64,000 bases of DNA from contig JALMLS010000194.1 in assembly GCA_038496445.1 (NCBI GenBank), forward strand, positions 124,001 through 188,000. Reading direction: 5' to 3'. Position 1 is the first letter of the stretch, and every line of letters begins with the position of its first letter. Source of the DNA: Trichosphaerium sp. ATCC 40318. Its lineage: Eukaryota; Discosea; Flabellinia; Trichosidae. The notes under the pieces are model-generated. The model did not search any database, was not told where the DNA came from, and worked only from the letters and a program-made list of their open reading frames with translations. Shown here one piece after another: positions 37,760 to 49,481 of the stretch. The position numbers and the translations under genes were made by a program.

Positions 37760-39715
37760 CGCTCAACTTGTTTCCTCTTTCGTAATCCTGACGCACCCGT
37801 AGAACCTATACGACTTTTGTTACACCGACATTGTTGCAAACAGTGAGCAGCAGGATAGACGAAATAAGCGGTTGTCTATCGAGACTAGATTTAGTGACGC
37901 GACTGTTACCTCGCTGTCAGCCAGCGCAAGCAGCATTACACATAATGGAGACACAAAAATTAAAATCAAATGCTGTTACCTCAAAGAGATGCGGTTAATA
38001 AGGTTCGTGTCTTTGCTTGGATCCAACGATGGATGAAAATATATTTAATGGTCTAACTCTTTTTTCTTTTGCTAGCATCTCCATTGACATAACGTACAAG
38101 CAACTATACAGCACCTTATCCAGGCAATACAACCTAAAGTCGTTTACCATTCAGTACAGGGATATTGACAATGACCTGATAACCGTCAGATCTCAGGCTG
38201 ACCTCAATGAAGCACTTGCATTCTTTAGAGAGTCCAAGCACCGCGTCAAAGTCTTCTTAAATCCAGTCCCTAAGGTAGCCAAAGAGAAAACAATAATTTG
38301 TATAGTACTAACGCAAATAAACAGGGAACTAATAGCCGCCCACCAAGCATGCCTTCTGCATCCACACCACAGCAACAAACAATGCATACAAGACCTACAA
38401 ATGCGGTGGTTGATGCAAATGGCCCATTTCGATGGAGTAGAGGTAAGCTGGTTGGCGAAGGAGGCTTTGCAAAGGTCTACATCGCAATGAACATGGACAC
38501 GGGACAGTACTTGGCTGTGAAGCAGGTTGAGCTATCACAGGATCAAGTCGAATCCAAACAAGTCACCACACTGCAAAAAGAAATCGATCTATTACAGGTG
38601 CGTCACAATCTCAAGTATTTCGTGAACGTTATCTTAACATTTGATGTCTTGGTTGTAGGGCCTGTCTCATCCCAACATTGTACAATACCTAGGATCTTCA
38701 CGTGTTGCAAATACGCTTAATATCTTCTTGGAATACGCTCTGGGCTCGATACAATCACTGCTCGGTCAGTTTGGTCCTTTCACGGTTGGCATTGTATGCA
38801 AATACGCCCGACAGATAGTACAAGGATTAGAGTACCTGCATTCCAAAGACATAGCACACAGAGACATAAAAGGAGCAAAGTAAGTAATCCCACAATTAAC
38901 GCTACCTCTTAGAATCTCCAAACTGATGTGTTGTCTTAGCATTCTCATTAACAAGGAAGGTGTGGTAAAGCTAGCAGACTTTGGCGCATCCAAACAACTG
39001 CAAAGTACGTTACGAAAAAATAAATGAACCAAAAGCACGTGGCTTACACTTTGTTTTAGCTATAGCGTCCAACTTCCACTCTGTAACTGGTACTCCCTAT
39101 TTCATGGCTCCAGAAGGTACTCATCCGGCCATATTTTTGTTTCCCGCTAACCACTTGTTTTTGCAGTTATCACTGGCACTGATGGACAGAATCCAGCATA
39201 TGGCCGGTACGTTGGTTTTTTGCCTTGTATCTTCACGAAATCTTCTTTTTTCTCACCAAACACGTGTTTAGAAAGGCTGATATTTGGTCGGTTGGCGCTG
39301 TTGTCATCGAAATGTACGGTTTCACCTTTCTTTCTTGTGGTTGACTCTCTAAAGGGCAACTGGAAAGCCACCTTGGTCAGATTTACCACCAATCACAGCA
39401 TTGTTCAAAATCGGATCATCAATGGCTCTCCCACCATTCCCATCTTCTCTTGGTCACAAGGGGCAAGCATTCGTGCGCCTCTGCTTCCAAAGGGACGTGA
39501 ACAAGCGCGCAACAGCATCTGAGTTGTTAGCGCACTCCTTTGTGGTGAACAACAACGGGCATGAGGACTCTGCAACACCAACGCCAAAGCGATCTAAATC
39601 CAGCTCTAAGACGAAAAGGAGGAAAGTAAAATCAATAGAAACGTCAAAGGATGACACCATTGATGCCGCCAGAGTACTAGGATTCTTGGAACGCCCTGAC
39701 AATTCGCACTCGTAG
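37752..39715 (+). CDS. PB1-domain MAP kinase kinase kinase (MEKK2/3-like)
   Basis: Ser/Thr kinase of the STE11/MEKK group, placed at the top of a MAPK cascade. A Ser-rich leader is followed by a PB1 domain (GDTKIKIKCCYLKEMRLI, ITYKQLYSTLSRQYNLKSFT, with the acidic OPCA-like YRDIDNDLITVRSQADLNEA). After a low-complexity linker the kinase domain begins: WSRGKLVGEGGFAKVYIAMN, lysine in YLAVKQVEL, LSHPNIVQYLGS, YARQIVQGLEYLHSKDIAHR, catalytic DIKGANILI, ADFGASK, TGTPYFMAPEV, KADIWSVGAVVIEMYTGKPP and CFQRDVNKRATASELLAHSF. All catalytic residues are present. A basic tail (TPKRSKSSSKTKRRK) follows. PB1-MEKK architecture is known in animals and plants. The ATG at 37752 is provisional because it needs a 33-nt intron to reach NLYDFCYTD. 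Confidence 0.85.
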
Positions 39716-39898
39716 CCAAAATCTGTGCATTGTACAGCACACAGATGTTCAGTTGTGGCATTTTTTTTCCTCAACAACAAAAAGCTTTATTTATTTTAAA
39801 AGGGCGCCCAAGATACAAGTTGACTTGAACAAAAATTTCCTTGTTAATTATTAATTTGGTTGTATTAATTGCGCTCTTTGTCTGTAAAACGTAACCAT

Positions 39899-41898
39899 AT
39901 GGCGCAAAAGAAAGCCTGCACGCACGACGTCATATTGGGTGGAAGCCTATGTGCTCTGTGTGGCTCTAAAGTTTCTCAAGTTGAAGTGTCGTCAATGGTG
40001 AGGGCGAGTAAACCCGGTGTATCATTTACAACGCAGGTACGCGTAAAAAACTGTGACATTGCAATGAAAATGCAGCACAACCTACAATTCATAGTGACAC
40101 AGCGTCTTGAAGCGTCACAGATTACATTTTTCCTGCTAGAAACGAAAAGTAATCAAATATTCTAGAAAACAAGGCAGCTGTCTGTAGAAAGGCGTCAGAG
40201 ATTATTAAAAGAAAACAAGCTGTCATTAATTCTGGACCTGGATTTGACGCTTCTACACGCCACCAATCAGTACCCACGCAATCTGGACCCTCAAAAAGAG
40301 GCTAACCTGCACATTTTTAAACTTCCAGACGATCCACTACTGTTCTACGTCAAATTGCGGTAAAAATACAACCAAGGCACCAATAACTTGCTCTAACACG
40401 CCTATGCAGGCCGGGGTTGTTCCATTTTTTCAGCCGTTTATCAAAGTTATATGAATTTCACATTTACACAGCCGGTAACCACGAGTACGGTAGCAAGGTA
40501 GCACAAATAATAGCGGAGGCAGTCGTACGTGTTATTTTATTCCACTCGTAATCAAAAAAACAACAATCCGTGTACCGTGGACACCCCAGTACTGAATCCC
40601 TTTTGTATCGTTTAGCGCATGAAGACAAACAACAATGACAAGCTATTCTGCAGCCTCCTGACACGAGATAATACACAAGGTAAGCACACTGCAACAAACG
40701 AAATTCGTTATCACGTGCTTTTTTTTTCTCGTGTGACAACAGCCTGTTTGTTCTATGAATCGCCTTTCTCATTTCATTACAGAACAACACACAAAGAGTA
40801 TATCCAAGGTATTCCCACATGATGATACCATGGTGTTGGCGATTGATGATCGTGAGGAAGTGTGGCCGAATTGCGGTAACATTATCCCGATTAAACCATG
40901 TACGTCTATTAGACACAACTCAATCTTGGTGCCACTTCAAACAGTCATGTATTTACTTCGGTGGTAGATAAATTTTTTGAGGATCAGGGCGTGAATGTAT
41001 TGTTCAACGATGATCATAACCAACAGGCACGCACTTGACAGAAGGACACTTGAACAATAACCCTGTGGTATTAGCTAATGTAGTTTACAGGAATCAGAAC
41101 CAGTGCCAGAGGTAGGCGTCAAATTTGCAGATCCAGTAGAGTGCGTACCATTAACCTGTTATTCGGGCATTTCTTTTTTTATGTTGTACATTGAATGGCT
41201 TACACTGTGGTAGCGAAATGCCAGACCCTGCACTCATGGGTATACTTGATATTCTAGAAAAAGCTCATCATCGATTTTATGCGGGTATAACAGCTCAGAT
41301 TGTACCTGACGTGAAGGTTCTCTTGAAGAAAATTTTGAGCGAGATTTTGTACAATCACACCATACTTTTTTCACATATATTCCCACGTGATCAGGATATT
41401 ATCAACAACCCGCCAGCGCTCATTCGCAAAGCTAGACAATTTGGTGCAACGATTGTTTTTGAATTTTCTCGAAAAGTCACTCATTTGGTGGCATCGCAGG
41501 GAGGTACAAAGAAAGTACAGCAAGCCATGAAAACACCTGGTATTTACATAGTAACACTACCTTGGCTCTGGGAAACATTTCACATGTATAGAAAACAGGA
41601 TGAACACCATGGCCTCTTTAGACTTGATAGCATTCCTGCATGTCTTTCACCGCCTACTATTTTAAGCTATGCTGAGAGTATGGCATTAAAGGACAAAAAG
41701 CAAGCCGAAAAGGGCAATGGAAAGAGAAAAAAGAGACAGTGGGAACAACACTTACAAAACAGTACTTCTGGCACAATCAAAAAACCAAGAATAGAAGATG
41801 CCAACACACAGGATGATATGAATGATGATGATGACGAGGATGATGAAGCTTTGGCAGCTGATTTATCGAAATTTGAAGAGGAGTTCAATTTTTTTTAA
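39899..41898 (+). CDS. FCP1: FCP1-type RNA polymerase II CTD phosphatase
   Basis: Dephosphorylates the C-terminal domain of Pol II, allowing polymerase recycling. It starts MAQKKACTHDVILGGSLCAL with a CxxC pair (CALCGSK), as in many FCP1 proteins. The FCPH domain follows: the catalytic DxDxT motif is LILDLDLTLLHAT, then FYVKLRPGLFHFFSRLSKLY, EFHIYTAGNHEYGSKVAQII and AIDDREEVWPN. A BRCT domain is at about 41350-41640 (FSHIFPRDQDIINNPPALIR, KVTHLVASQGGTKKVQQAMK, IYIVTLPWLWETFHMY). The tail is basic and then acidic (DDMNDDDDEDDEALAADLSK) and ends EEEFNFF, as in other FCP1 proteins that bind TFIIF. One intron (41027-41090) must be GC-AG. Length is near that of small FCP1 orthologues. Confidence 0.9.
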
Positions 41899-42027
41899 AA
41901 TGTATTTAGTTTTTTTTGCAAACCAAAAAAAGAGGTTTTATCGCTTTTTATTTCAATTTGTACATTATAAAATGTTATTGAACACAAAGCCGTTATGCAA
42001 AAAAATAATTTTTGTTGGTCAGAAAAG

Positions 42028-44296
42028 TTAGTTAATATTAACCGAGTCAGTGCTGATTAGTTCGACTGCTGGTTCAGCTGAGTTTGAACGTGACATCGGT
42101 CTACTGCCGCCATCTATAGAATACCTCGATATGAGTTGCCTATGACAGCAGGTTAATCACGCCTCGCAATTAACGGCGCTATTACTACGCCTACTTGAAG
42201 AGATGTGGTTTTTGGCCAGACATTCTGAGATAATCACTCTCGTCTTCAATAGGTTCCTGGATTAGTTCCTCAATCACATCTGTAAAAAAAAAAAGAATTA
42301 GTCACCCAAACAAATAAAAAACAACTGCTGCTGTCCTAGGTACTTGCCTTCCAGTGTGATAATGCCCAAAGGTGTCATACCATCTTTATCATCTAAAATG
42401 ATGGCCATATGACCTAGCAATCGACAGTTAGCAATCACATGGCAAACGGCAGTGTCATTGTAATAAATCAATACGGATAGTCAACGAACGTACTTTTACC
42501 GGTTTGGAAAATGTTGAGCATGTTGTACAGAGGTAGAGACGCTGCTACTGTTGGCAATCGCCTAATATTAAGTTTTTCGACAGGTGTCTAAACGCTCCAA
42601 TTAGTCAAAAAACAACAGCTACACTATTTTTGTTTTTGGCACTTGATTGAGCTAACCCATCATTCCTATGGCATGCAACGCAAAAATAGAACAAGGAAAA
42701 AGAGAAAGAGAGAACTTGCCTCAGCCTCTGGATTGATGAGGATCAATGTCTTTACAAGTATCATGCCAACAATAAACTCCTTGGTTCCACGGTACACTGG
42801 GATACGACTGTGACCTACATCGAGAATCTACAAAAGAATTTGAGTTACTTAGTTTGAAAGGCACATTTTTTGTTGTGGAATCCTTTTGCTCATTGGCATG
42901 CCACCCCAAACGTACCTCTTCAAGCTTCTTTTTAGTGATGGTGCCTGTAATATCGAGCATATAGCAGTCATCCAACTTGCAAATACAAGTCTTTACGCTC
43001 TTATTCTTCAAGTCCAAAGCGCCTCTGTAGAAGAAAAAAAATAAGTTTTTCAATCGCACTAGTTACACTGATTTGAGGTGTGACTCTTACCTGATAATGG
43101 TCACTTCATCAATACTCAGACCGTCTCTGTTGTGGAATTCACCATCTTCTTCTTCTTCAGTCATTTCATCAAGTTGTTGATGCATGGTAATCAACTCTTT
43201 CAGTTCTACAACAAAACGTAAATTACAAAAAAAAAAAATTAAAGTGGCATCAAACAAAAAGGGTTGTAGTGTGTATATTTTGATGAGAAATACGGAAGGG
43301 TTGGCGTACCTGCGCGTCTGAATTTTGTACCATGATTTTCACCAATGACCCAATCCAAAATCTTACTGATAGGCCAAGACACAGGGAATGAAACGAAAAT
43401 CAATGCCCAAACAATCTACGAAAAAGAAAAAACCGATAAATCAGCTCAAAAGAACAACGAACGCTACCACTAAAATGGAATTAAATACGTACAAAACGTG
43501 TGTATGCGCCAATAGCCAATCCAAAGCGAGAGCACAATGCCTGAGGAATTACTCTAAACGAAGATAATCAGCACAATTTTTTGTTTTTGTGGCCGAAATG
43601 ACAAATTTGTTGATTATCCGGATGATTGTAGCCCGCTGGGTTCAAAAATAAATTAAAAAGGACGTTGTTACGCACTCTCCAAAGAGCAGGATGAATGTAA
43701 CTGACAAGAAAATGGCGGCCCAAGCTGACATGAGGTGCTCCAAGAAAATTGGCAAAGCTTCCATAGCTACAGCGTTCCAGAGGAGAAGAGTGACGAGAAG
43801 TAAATGGTGTCTTTTAACTAGAGGTAAAATCGCAGCAGCGTATCCTTTTTGTGCTGGAGTACCAGATTTCGACAGAATACGAAGTGTGGTAATGTCAAGT
43901 GCCAGTAGGCCCATTGTAAGACCCGACATGAATCCTAGAAGTGACGTTGAGCGAAAGGCCAAACCTAAACGACGTACCAGCCATCAGTACGAGGAAAATA
44001 CAAGCAGAGAGGTCCACCCAGAACTATTTGGGTTAAAATAACGTTATTCGTTGTTTCGTTCGTACCCTACTACTACCAACAGGGTCTCTCTGTAAATCAG
44101 CGCTTTCGTACTCAACCTCTTCTTTACCCAGCTCGCAGTGCAAAACAGACATATCATCTGATGCGATTACGCACGTAATGTTATCGCCTTTCTTGTGAGT
44201 TAATTGCGACTCCGATTCGAGCCCTTGTTGACAAGCAACTAGACTTGTACTAACTGCAACAAGCAGTAGTAGTACAGCTACACGCGTTGGAAACAT
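42028..44296 (-). CDS. CNNM: CNNM/Mam3-type metal transporter with DUF21 and CBS pair
   Basis: Membrane protein of the ancient conserved domain family linked to Mg2+ and other divalent-metal homeostasis. A signal peptide, MFPTRVAVLLLLVAVSTSLV, is followed by a short luminal segment. Next is the DUF21 transmembrane domain: LLGFMSGLTMGLLALDITTL, RHHLLLVTLLLWNAVAMEAL, AAIFLSVTFILLFGEVIPQA and ALIFVSFPVSWPISKILDWV. The helical bundle follows (RRAELKELITMHQQ, TIIRGALDLKNKSVK), then a CBS pair (HSRIPVYRGTKEFIVGMILV, HMAIILDDKDGMTPLGIITL, EDVIEELIQEPIEDESDYL). The frame appears to stop at 42191, but a 55-nt intron (gtagg...atag) there joins in phase to a Ser-rich tail ending DSVNIN at 42028. The ATG at 44296 is chosen because it begins the signal peptide. 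Confidence 0.88.
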
Positions 44297-44535
44297 CGTT
44301 AGGTATTTATGGTATCGCGATCTTTTAAATTCAACGGCCAGTTCCACGTCCGAAAAAAACTTGCGCACTTCGCGCTAAGACGCAAAGAAAAAGATTTTGT
44401 TCAAAGAGCGCATAGCTGTGCTATAGTACAGCGTAGAAAACGCTGACACAAGAGAGTTTGAGTTCAGTGAAATAAACTTATTCCTTTTACTTTGTACAAC
44501 TTATCAATTTTACCGGAGCTAGAGATTCCATTTTT

Positions 44536-45551
44536 TTATATTTCGCCATTTCTTATCTGTTCAGTCTTTGTCACCTTGAAATCAGCGCCTCGCTCCTCAT
44601 CTGTCTCAACACCCAGGTCCAGTTTTATCTTCTTCCATTGTCTGCCGAGACCTTCTTCAAGGGCGTCACTGATGTCTCTGAACTACAACAGGAATGAATA
44701 TTGTGACACGCCAAAACAAAACAAAGAGTTTTACCTTTCGTTTTCTGTTCTTCCAGTAACCACGCATTGTATTGTATGTCTTCTCGACTTTGGCCTTGTT
44801 CACTACGACACCACCTCTGCTCGACTTTATAGCATCGATATTTGATGACATTGTATCGTTCTAAACGTTGTTAGACCTATACGAAAGCAATTCAATAAAC
44901 TTATGCAACGCTACAGGTAGCGCATAGTTCACGATCAACTACACGTGAAACGTTGTAAATGACGTACCTCTGCGGTGAGTGCTGCAATTTGCTCCTGTAA
45001 CTCGTCATTGGTTGGCGCTCGCTCCAAGGCAGTTATTTCTACTTGTGCTTAGAAAACAAATGACATCAAAGATTGATAACATACGTGAGCGTAGCGAGGA
45101 CGCTTGAGAGCGCAAATTTTCCTCTTTCTTCTTTGCTTGTTTGATGTCATTATCCAAAGCCTTCAACCCTTCCTGGATGCAGTTTAATTTATAATAATTG
45201 CATACCAATCACGTACCTTATCTACAGTGGGGAATATGTCTTGTTTTATCCAGTACACTTTTTGTTTTTTATTCAATTTTTCAATAATCTTGCCATCATC
45301 GCGTAATGACTCCAGAGATAATTGTACTTGCTTCTGACCAATTCCAATCTCTTTTCCGTGCATATTTTGGAATAACATCTTGGCGTTATACGGTCTGTTG
45401 TTCTACAGTAACGTGAGCGTAAATAACGCTAATTGGGGACGTACACGCTTCAAGTAGTCGTAAATGAGGTTGGAGGCTGTATAAAAGTTAGAACAAACAA
45501 CCAGTACGCCCTACCTTGCTCAGGAGATTTCTTCTTAACACGCTTTGCCAT
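44536..45551 (-). CDS. HOP2: HOP2/PSMC3IP meiotic recombination protein (TBPIP family)
   Basis: HOP2 with MND1 stimulates Dmc1/Rad51 strand exchange in meiosis. The order is MAKRVKKKSPEQ, a winged-helix domain (NLIYDYLKR, NNRPYNAKMLFQNMHGKEIG, LESLRDDGKIIEKLNKKQKV then YWIKQD), a coiled coil (LKALDNDIKQAKKKEENLRS), TNDELQEQIAALTAE, and the C-terminal block KAKVEKTYNTMRGYWKNRKR followed by DISDALEEGLGRQWKKIKLD and LGVETDEERGADF. These match the human order closely, including the WRKRKR-type segment and the VETDE end. At about 220 residues the length is typical. Its presence implies that the organism has, or recently had, a meiotic cycle. Confidence 0.88.
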
Positions 45552-45672
45552 CTGTTATTGCCGTTAAAATCAAATAATTGTTTGAAATTGTTTTCCATGA
45601 ATTTTTGTGGTCACCAGCAAAAAAATCAAACAAATTCTCACTAAAATTAAAATTAGCTTCGCTACATTAAAC

Positions 45673-47140
45673 ATGGCAACCAAAACCGAACAACTGACTA
45701 TACCTGAAGACGATAATGGCGTCTTCTGCAAACGTCACGTTAATTACTTTAAAAACCACTTGTATAAACTGCCAAAGTACTTTACAAGCCAGGATTCTAA
45801 CCGTATGACAATTGCGTATTTTGCAATTTCGGGGTTGGACATTCTATCCCGCACTGATATAGTGGAGAAGGAGGAAGCTATCGATTGGGTATACTCGCAC
45901 CAAGTCCTACCAAACTCAAATTTAAAAGGTGCGTTACGCCTGCACAATCGCGTAGCATAACACTAGTAGCGCCAACAGCTGTTTTTAACCGTTTATAGGC
46001 GATGAAGCTACTAGAGCTTGTGGGTTCCGCGGTTCAGCGTTCTATGGATGCAAATACAATCCCTCTGGCGTACGTACCAAAAATACCGGCGACCAGCACC
46101 TGTTTTGATTGGTAACATGTTAGGCGAATCAAGAACCGACGTCAAAGTCCACTCAACACGACTACGCTCACGTAGCAATGACATACACTGCTCTATGCGT
46201 ACTAGCTACCTTGGGAGACGATTTTAGCAGAGTGTCAAAGGCGGGTATCACAGGCGGGCTAAAGGCCATACAAAGGAAGGACGGCAGGTGCGTTGGTAAC
46301 GTTATTTAGTATTTTTAAAAAAATGGCGTGTCCTTTGCTCACTAGTGGTGTAGTTTTTGTCCTACAATTGGTGGAGGTGAAACAGACATGAGATTTGTTT
46401 ACTGCGCCTGTGCTTCCTCCTTTATGATTGATGACTGGTCTGGTATTGATATTGATCTCACTGTCAATTATATTTTAAAGAGTATTACATACGAAGGAGG
46501 TGTTGGTCAAGGTCCTGGACAAGAGGCGCATGGTAATCACATCAAATTACAAATTTTTTGTATTTCTGTTTGTTGGCTTATTCTAATCACGCTGTGTTCT
46601 CTAGGTGGTTCTACTTTCTGTGCTATCTCTTCTCTATGGCTCATGAATAAATTGGATGCATTGTCACCAGAGGTGAAGGAGTCCTTGATTCGGTGGTGTG
46701 TGATGAGGCAGCAAACTGGCTTTAATGGCAGACCTAACAAAGCTGTGGATACCTGCTACAGCTGGTGGATTGGATCTACGCTAAAAATCCTTGGTGCATA
46801 CCACTTGGTCTTCCCTAGGACGACACGAAGTTACTCACTATCATGCCAAAAAATGTCAGGTAAGAAAGACAAGAGATATTGAACAAAAATCAGTTTTTAA
46901 ACACTTTCTCCTTTACAGTAATGTTTTAGTAATACAAATTTGTTTTTAGGCGGATTTAGTAAGCATACTGATGCTCTCCCTGATATTCTTCATTCGTACT
47001 TTGGGTTGGTGGGACTGAGTTTCTTGGGCACTACAAAATCTTTACAGACCATATTCCCTCCACTTGGTATCAGCATAACGGCTGTTAAAGCGAGTCCTAT
47101 TCCAAACGCGAGATTGGACGCATTTTCAAACGTAGCATAA
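45673..47140 (+). CDS. PGGT1B: Geranylgeranyltransferase type I beta subunit
   Basis: Catalytic beta subunit that adds geranylgeranyl groups to CaaX proteins ending in Leu, such as Rho and Rac GTPases. It starts MATKTEQLTIPEDDNGVF; the ATG at 45673 begins this normal N-terminus. Family segments are HVNYFKNHLYKLPKYFTSQD, ACGFRGSAFYG, HVAMTYTALCVLATLGDDFS, DGSFCPTIGGGETDMRFVYC, GGVGQGPGQEAHGGSTFCAI, WCVMRQQTGFNGRPNKAVDT and GGFSKHTDALPDILHSYFGL. The zinc-binding Asp and Cys are in VDTCYSWW, and the His is in DILHSY. The SFC..GGETDMRFVYCA segment favours type I over farnesyl- or Rab-transferase beta. Several 50-nt introns interrupt it; the one near 46865-46949 is longer. Confidence 0.9.
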
Positions 47141-47190
47141 TCCTTCAAAACGGTTTTTTACTTTTTTCGAAAGAAAGAGCCTTCTTGTCT

Positions 47191-47394
47191 CTAATTAAGC
47201 AACCTCAATTCCTCAACTCGCTTTATATTTGCAACAACTTGCGCTTTTTTGTATTTTACTAATTGTGGTAAACAGGCCATTACGCGTTTGTTCAAAGTAA
47301 TATCATGTGTAAGCGTTAATGAGGCAAAAATTGCAGTTATACTAGGTGTATCTCCTGAAAATGTATAGACGACTACTATTCCACTTATAGGCAT
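47191..47394 (-). CDS. Possible small protein, unrecognised
   Basis: An uninterrupted 67-codon frame between the GGTase stop and the start of the next plus-strand gene. It begins MPISGIVVVYTFSGDTPSIT and ends VVANIKRVEELRLLN, with mixed hydrophobic and basic residues and no low complexity. The ATG lies 53 bp from the divergent start at 47448, a spacing common here. It could also be the last exon of a gene whose upstream part I missed. No family is recognised. Confidence 0.3.
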   Translation of the reverse strand: MPISGIVVVYTFSGDTPSITAIFASLTLTHDITLNKRVMACLPQLVKYKKAQVVANIKRVEELRLLN

Positions 47395-47447
47395 ACACGT
47401 GTAATCTTTATTTACACACCGGAACTCTGATATTATAGCACACCATG

Positions 47448-49222
47448 TGTGGAAGTTTGCTAAGCATTGACTTATCCGGAGATTCAGTCAGGGACGAGAA
47501 ATTGTTTTTTCGAGCATTGCACAACAATTACCCAAACTTCACTGTGCGCGCTATAAAACCATGGACGTTGAGGTTACATGCAAGGTGAAAGAGTTTCTAT
47601 TCAATAGGCTTCAGTGGTATAACATTACTCTCAGTTTTGCAGACAAACACACAGTACGCACTGTTTTGGGCCTGACGAACGTTTGTTTTAGTTTATTATT
47701 ACGACATTATTCGTTTACAAATAAAATGGCCTATTAACCCTCTACAGCAAGAACCTGCTCTGACAAAGCAAATCGTGCGTTTTGCACCAGAAGTTACGTT
47801 TGTAGATGGTCGCAGACGAGACCCAGCCTCAGTGCTTACTGGAAAGGCTACAAACTCGTACTATCTTAATATTGCAGGGTCTTGCGCATCAACTGGAGAA
47901 CGTACGTGTTTATTCTCTATAACGCGCCAACAAATGAATCATCATTGCTTCCTACGCGTTAGACGCTTACCTTTAAAATGTCAGGCGTTGTAAAATGTGC
48001 GAAATGCTGTGTTCGCGACAAAGAACAGACGACAAAGAAGCGAAAGCGCAACCCGTCAGCTATATGGGCGGACTTGGACACTAAAAACAATGCTAAGCTT
48101 ATACAAGTTCAAACAACTGGAGAAGAGTACGGACAGAAGAAAAAAAAATTGGATCGAATTTGTCATTCAAAAAAAACAGTGCTAGACGTTTTAATTAGGA
48201 TCATTATCCTCTTAAACCATTAACCCGACGTTTTTTCGTACAAAAAAGACTCAGGCCGTGATTTACACGCGTTTTAAAAGTGGATTTCTAGCCTTTTTTT
48301 TTTTTTGAGATTTTTTTTTCTAAGTTTTTACTCCTAGTACTATTGATGATAATGGGGAATTAAGTTTTAAGTTACGTGTTGGATGCTGTGTTGGTGTCGC
48401 AAAGCAACATCACATCAATCAGATCGCAATGCCAGGAGAAGAACCACGTGCAAACAAGCGGTGTCAAGGTCTTATTCTCAAGTTTACAATCTCACGTGGA
48501 AGTCACGTGATGTCTTGTGAGCCTGGTGACATTATTCGTGTTCTCGGAAAGGTGACAACATCTGATCGAAAGAAGTACGCGTTGAGAATGAACCAGCCGT
48601 ATGTGGACGCAAAGGGTAGACGTGGTGCACAACCAAAGGAGTGTCAACGCAGTGTCGGTGGTTTTATCTTGGGTACATTTATAAGCCAGTACGAGCAACG
48701 TATGGGCGATACACTGCCTGTAGTTGGCAACCCCAAGATGGCCAAACTAGGACCAGACATGATATTCGATGATCCTGCTGTTATCTTTGGACCAGGCTCT
48801 TCAGCGCAGCTTCAGGTACAGTTTTTTGACTATACATTGTCAACTTATTTTCTATGAAGCGTTACGTCCACCTTGCCATTGGTGCGCTTCTATGTACGTG
48901 TCACGAAATGGCGGGGAAGCTTTGGACTTGTGCTGAAACGTTACTAAACGTTCTGCTTGATGAAAAACTAGATGACAACCAGCTTGTATTGGTGATCGAC
49001 TCTGTAACAAAGATGGCCTTGTATCAGCTATATCTTCCTAGATTCAGTAATGTGGCAGATGACACACAAATAGCTTGTGATAAGTACATTGGAAAAGCTA
49101 AAGAACTGATGGATCGTTTTCCTGAGCAATTAAAGACGTCAAAACAATATCAAATGCTCAAACAGAATTTAACTAAATTTTCCTTATCAGCACAAGGCCA
49201 TCTACAGGTACCCAACTTGTAA
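47448..49222 (+). CDS. Unrecognised multi-exon protein with KCxKCC motif (possible transcription factor)
   Basis: It starts MCGSLLSIDLSGDSVRDEKL. Exons then give IIRLQIKWPINPLQQEPALT, FAPEVTFVDGRRRDP, TGKATNSYYLNIAGSCASTG, a cysteine-basic block VVKCAKCCVRDKEQTTKKRK followed by PSAIWADLD, then NGELSFKLRVGCCVGVAKQH, CQGLILKFTISRG, IIRVLGKVTTSDRKKYALRM, and a helical C-terminal part (HEMAGKLWTCAETLLNVLLD, LVIDSVTKMALYQLYLPRFS). The order of a beta-rich part, a C..CC-plus-basic block, an RV.CC segment and another beta-rich part resembles the N-terminal region of Mga2/Spt23 or COE-type DNA-binding proteins, but this is weak. The splice near 47880-47957 could not be put in phase, so part of the model is wrong or the gene is damaged. 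Confidence 0.4.
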
Positions 49223-49481
49223 AAAAAAAGAACACAAAAAAAAAAGATTGCCAAAAAAGAACAAAAATTGGGAAACTTAGAGATGTAGAGATAGCGTAAA
49301 TAAAATGTACATAACACAAACTCTCAGTATCTCGGTTTTTTTTGCGTTTGAAACAATTGCTTTTTTTGCGACATTTTTGAAATGAAAAGACTTTTTGGAG
49401 TTGCGGACAAAATACATTTGTCTAGTTTTCGCTCTATTGCATGGGTTTATCTCCACGGAGGTGATTTACAGCGGTTTAGCC

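Noticed and set aside
36396-39715. Single kelch-PB1-kinase fusion gene
   Set aside because: No phase-compatible splice joins the kelch part to NLYDFCYTD; listed as an open question instead of a call.
47448-49222. p53-family DNA-binding domain
   Set aside because: A single segment (DDNGELSFKLRVGCC) recalls p53, but the zinc ligands, loop motifs and order do not match.
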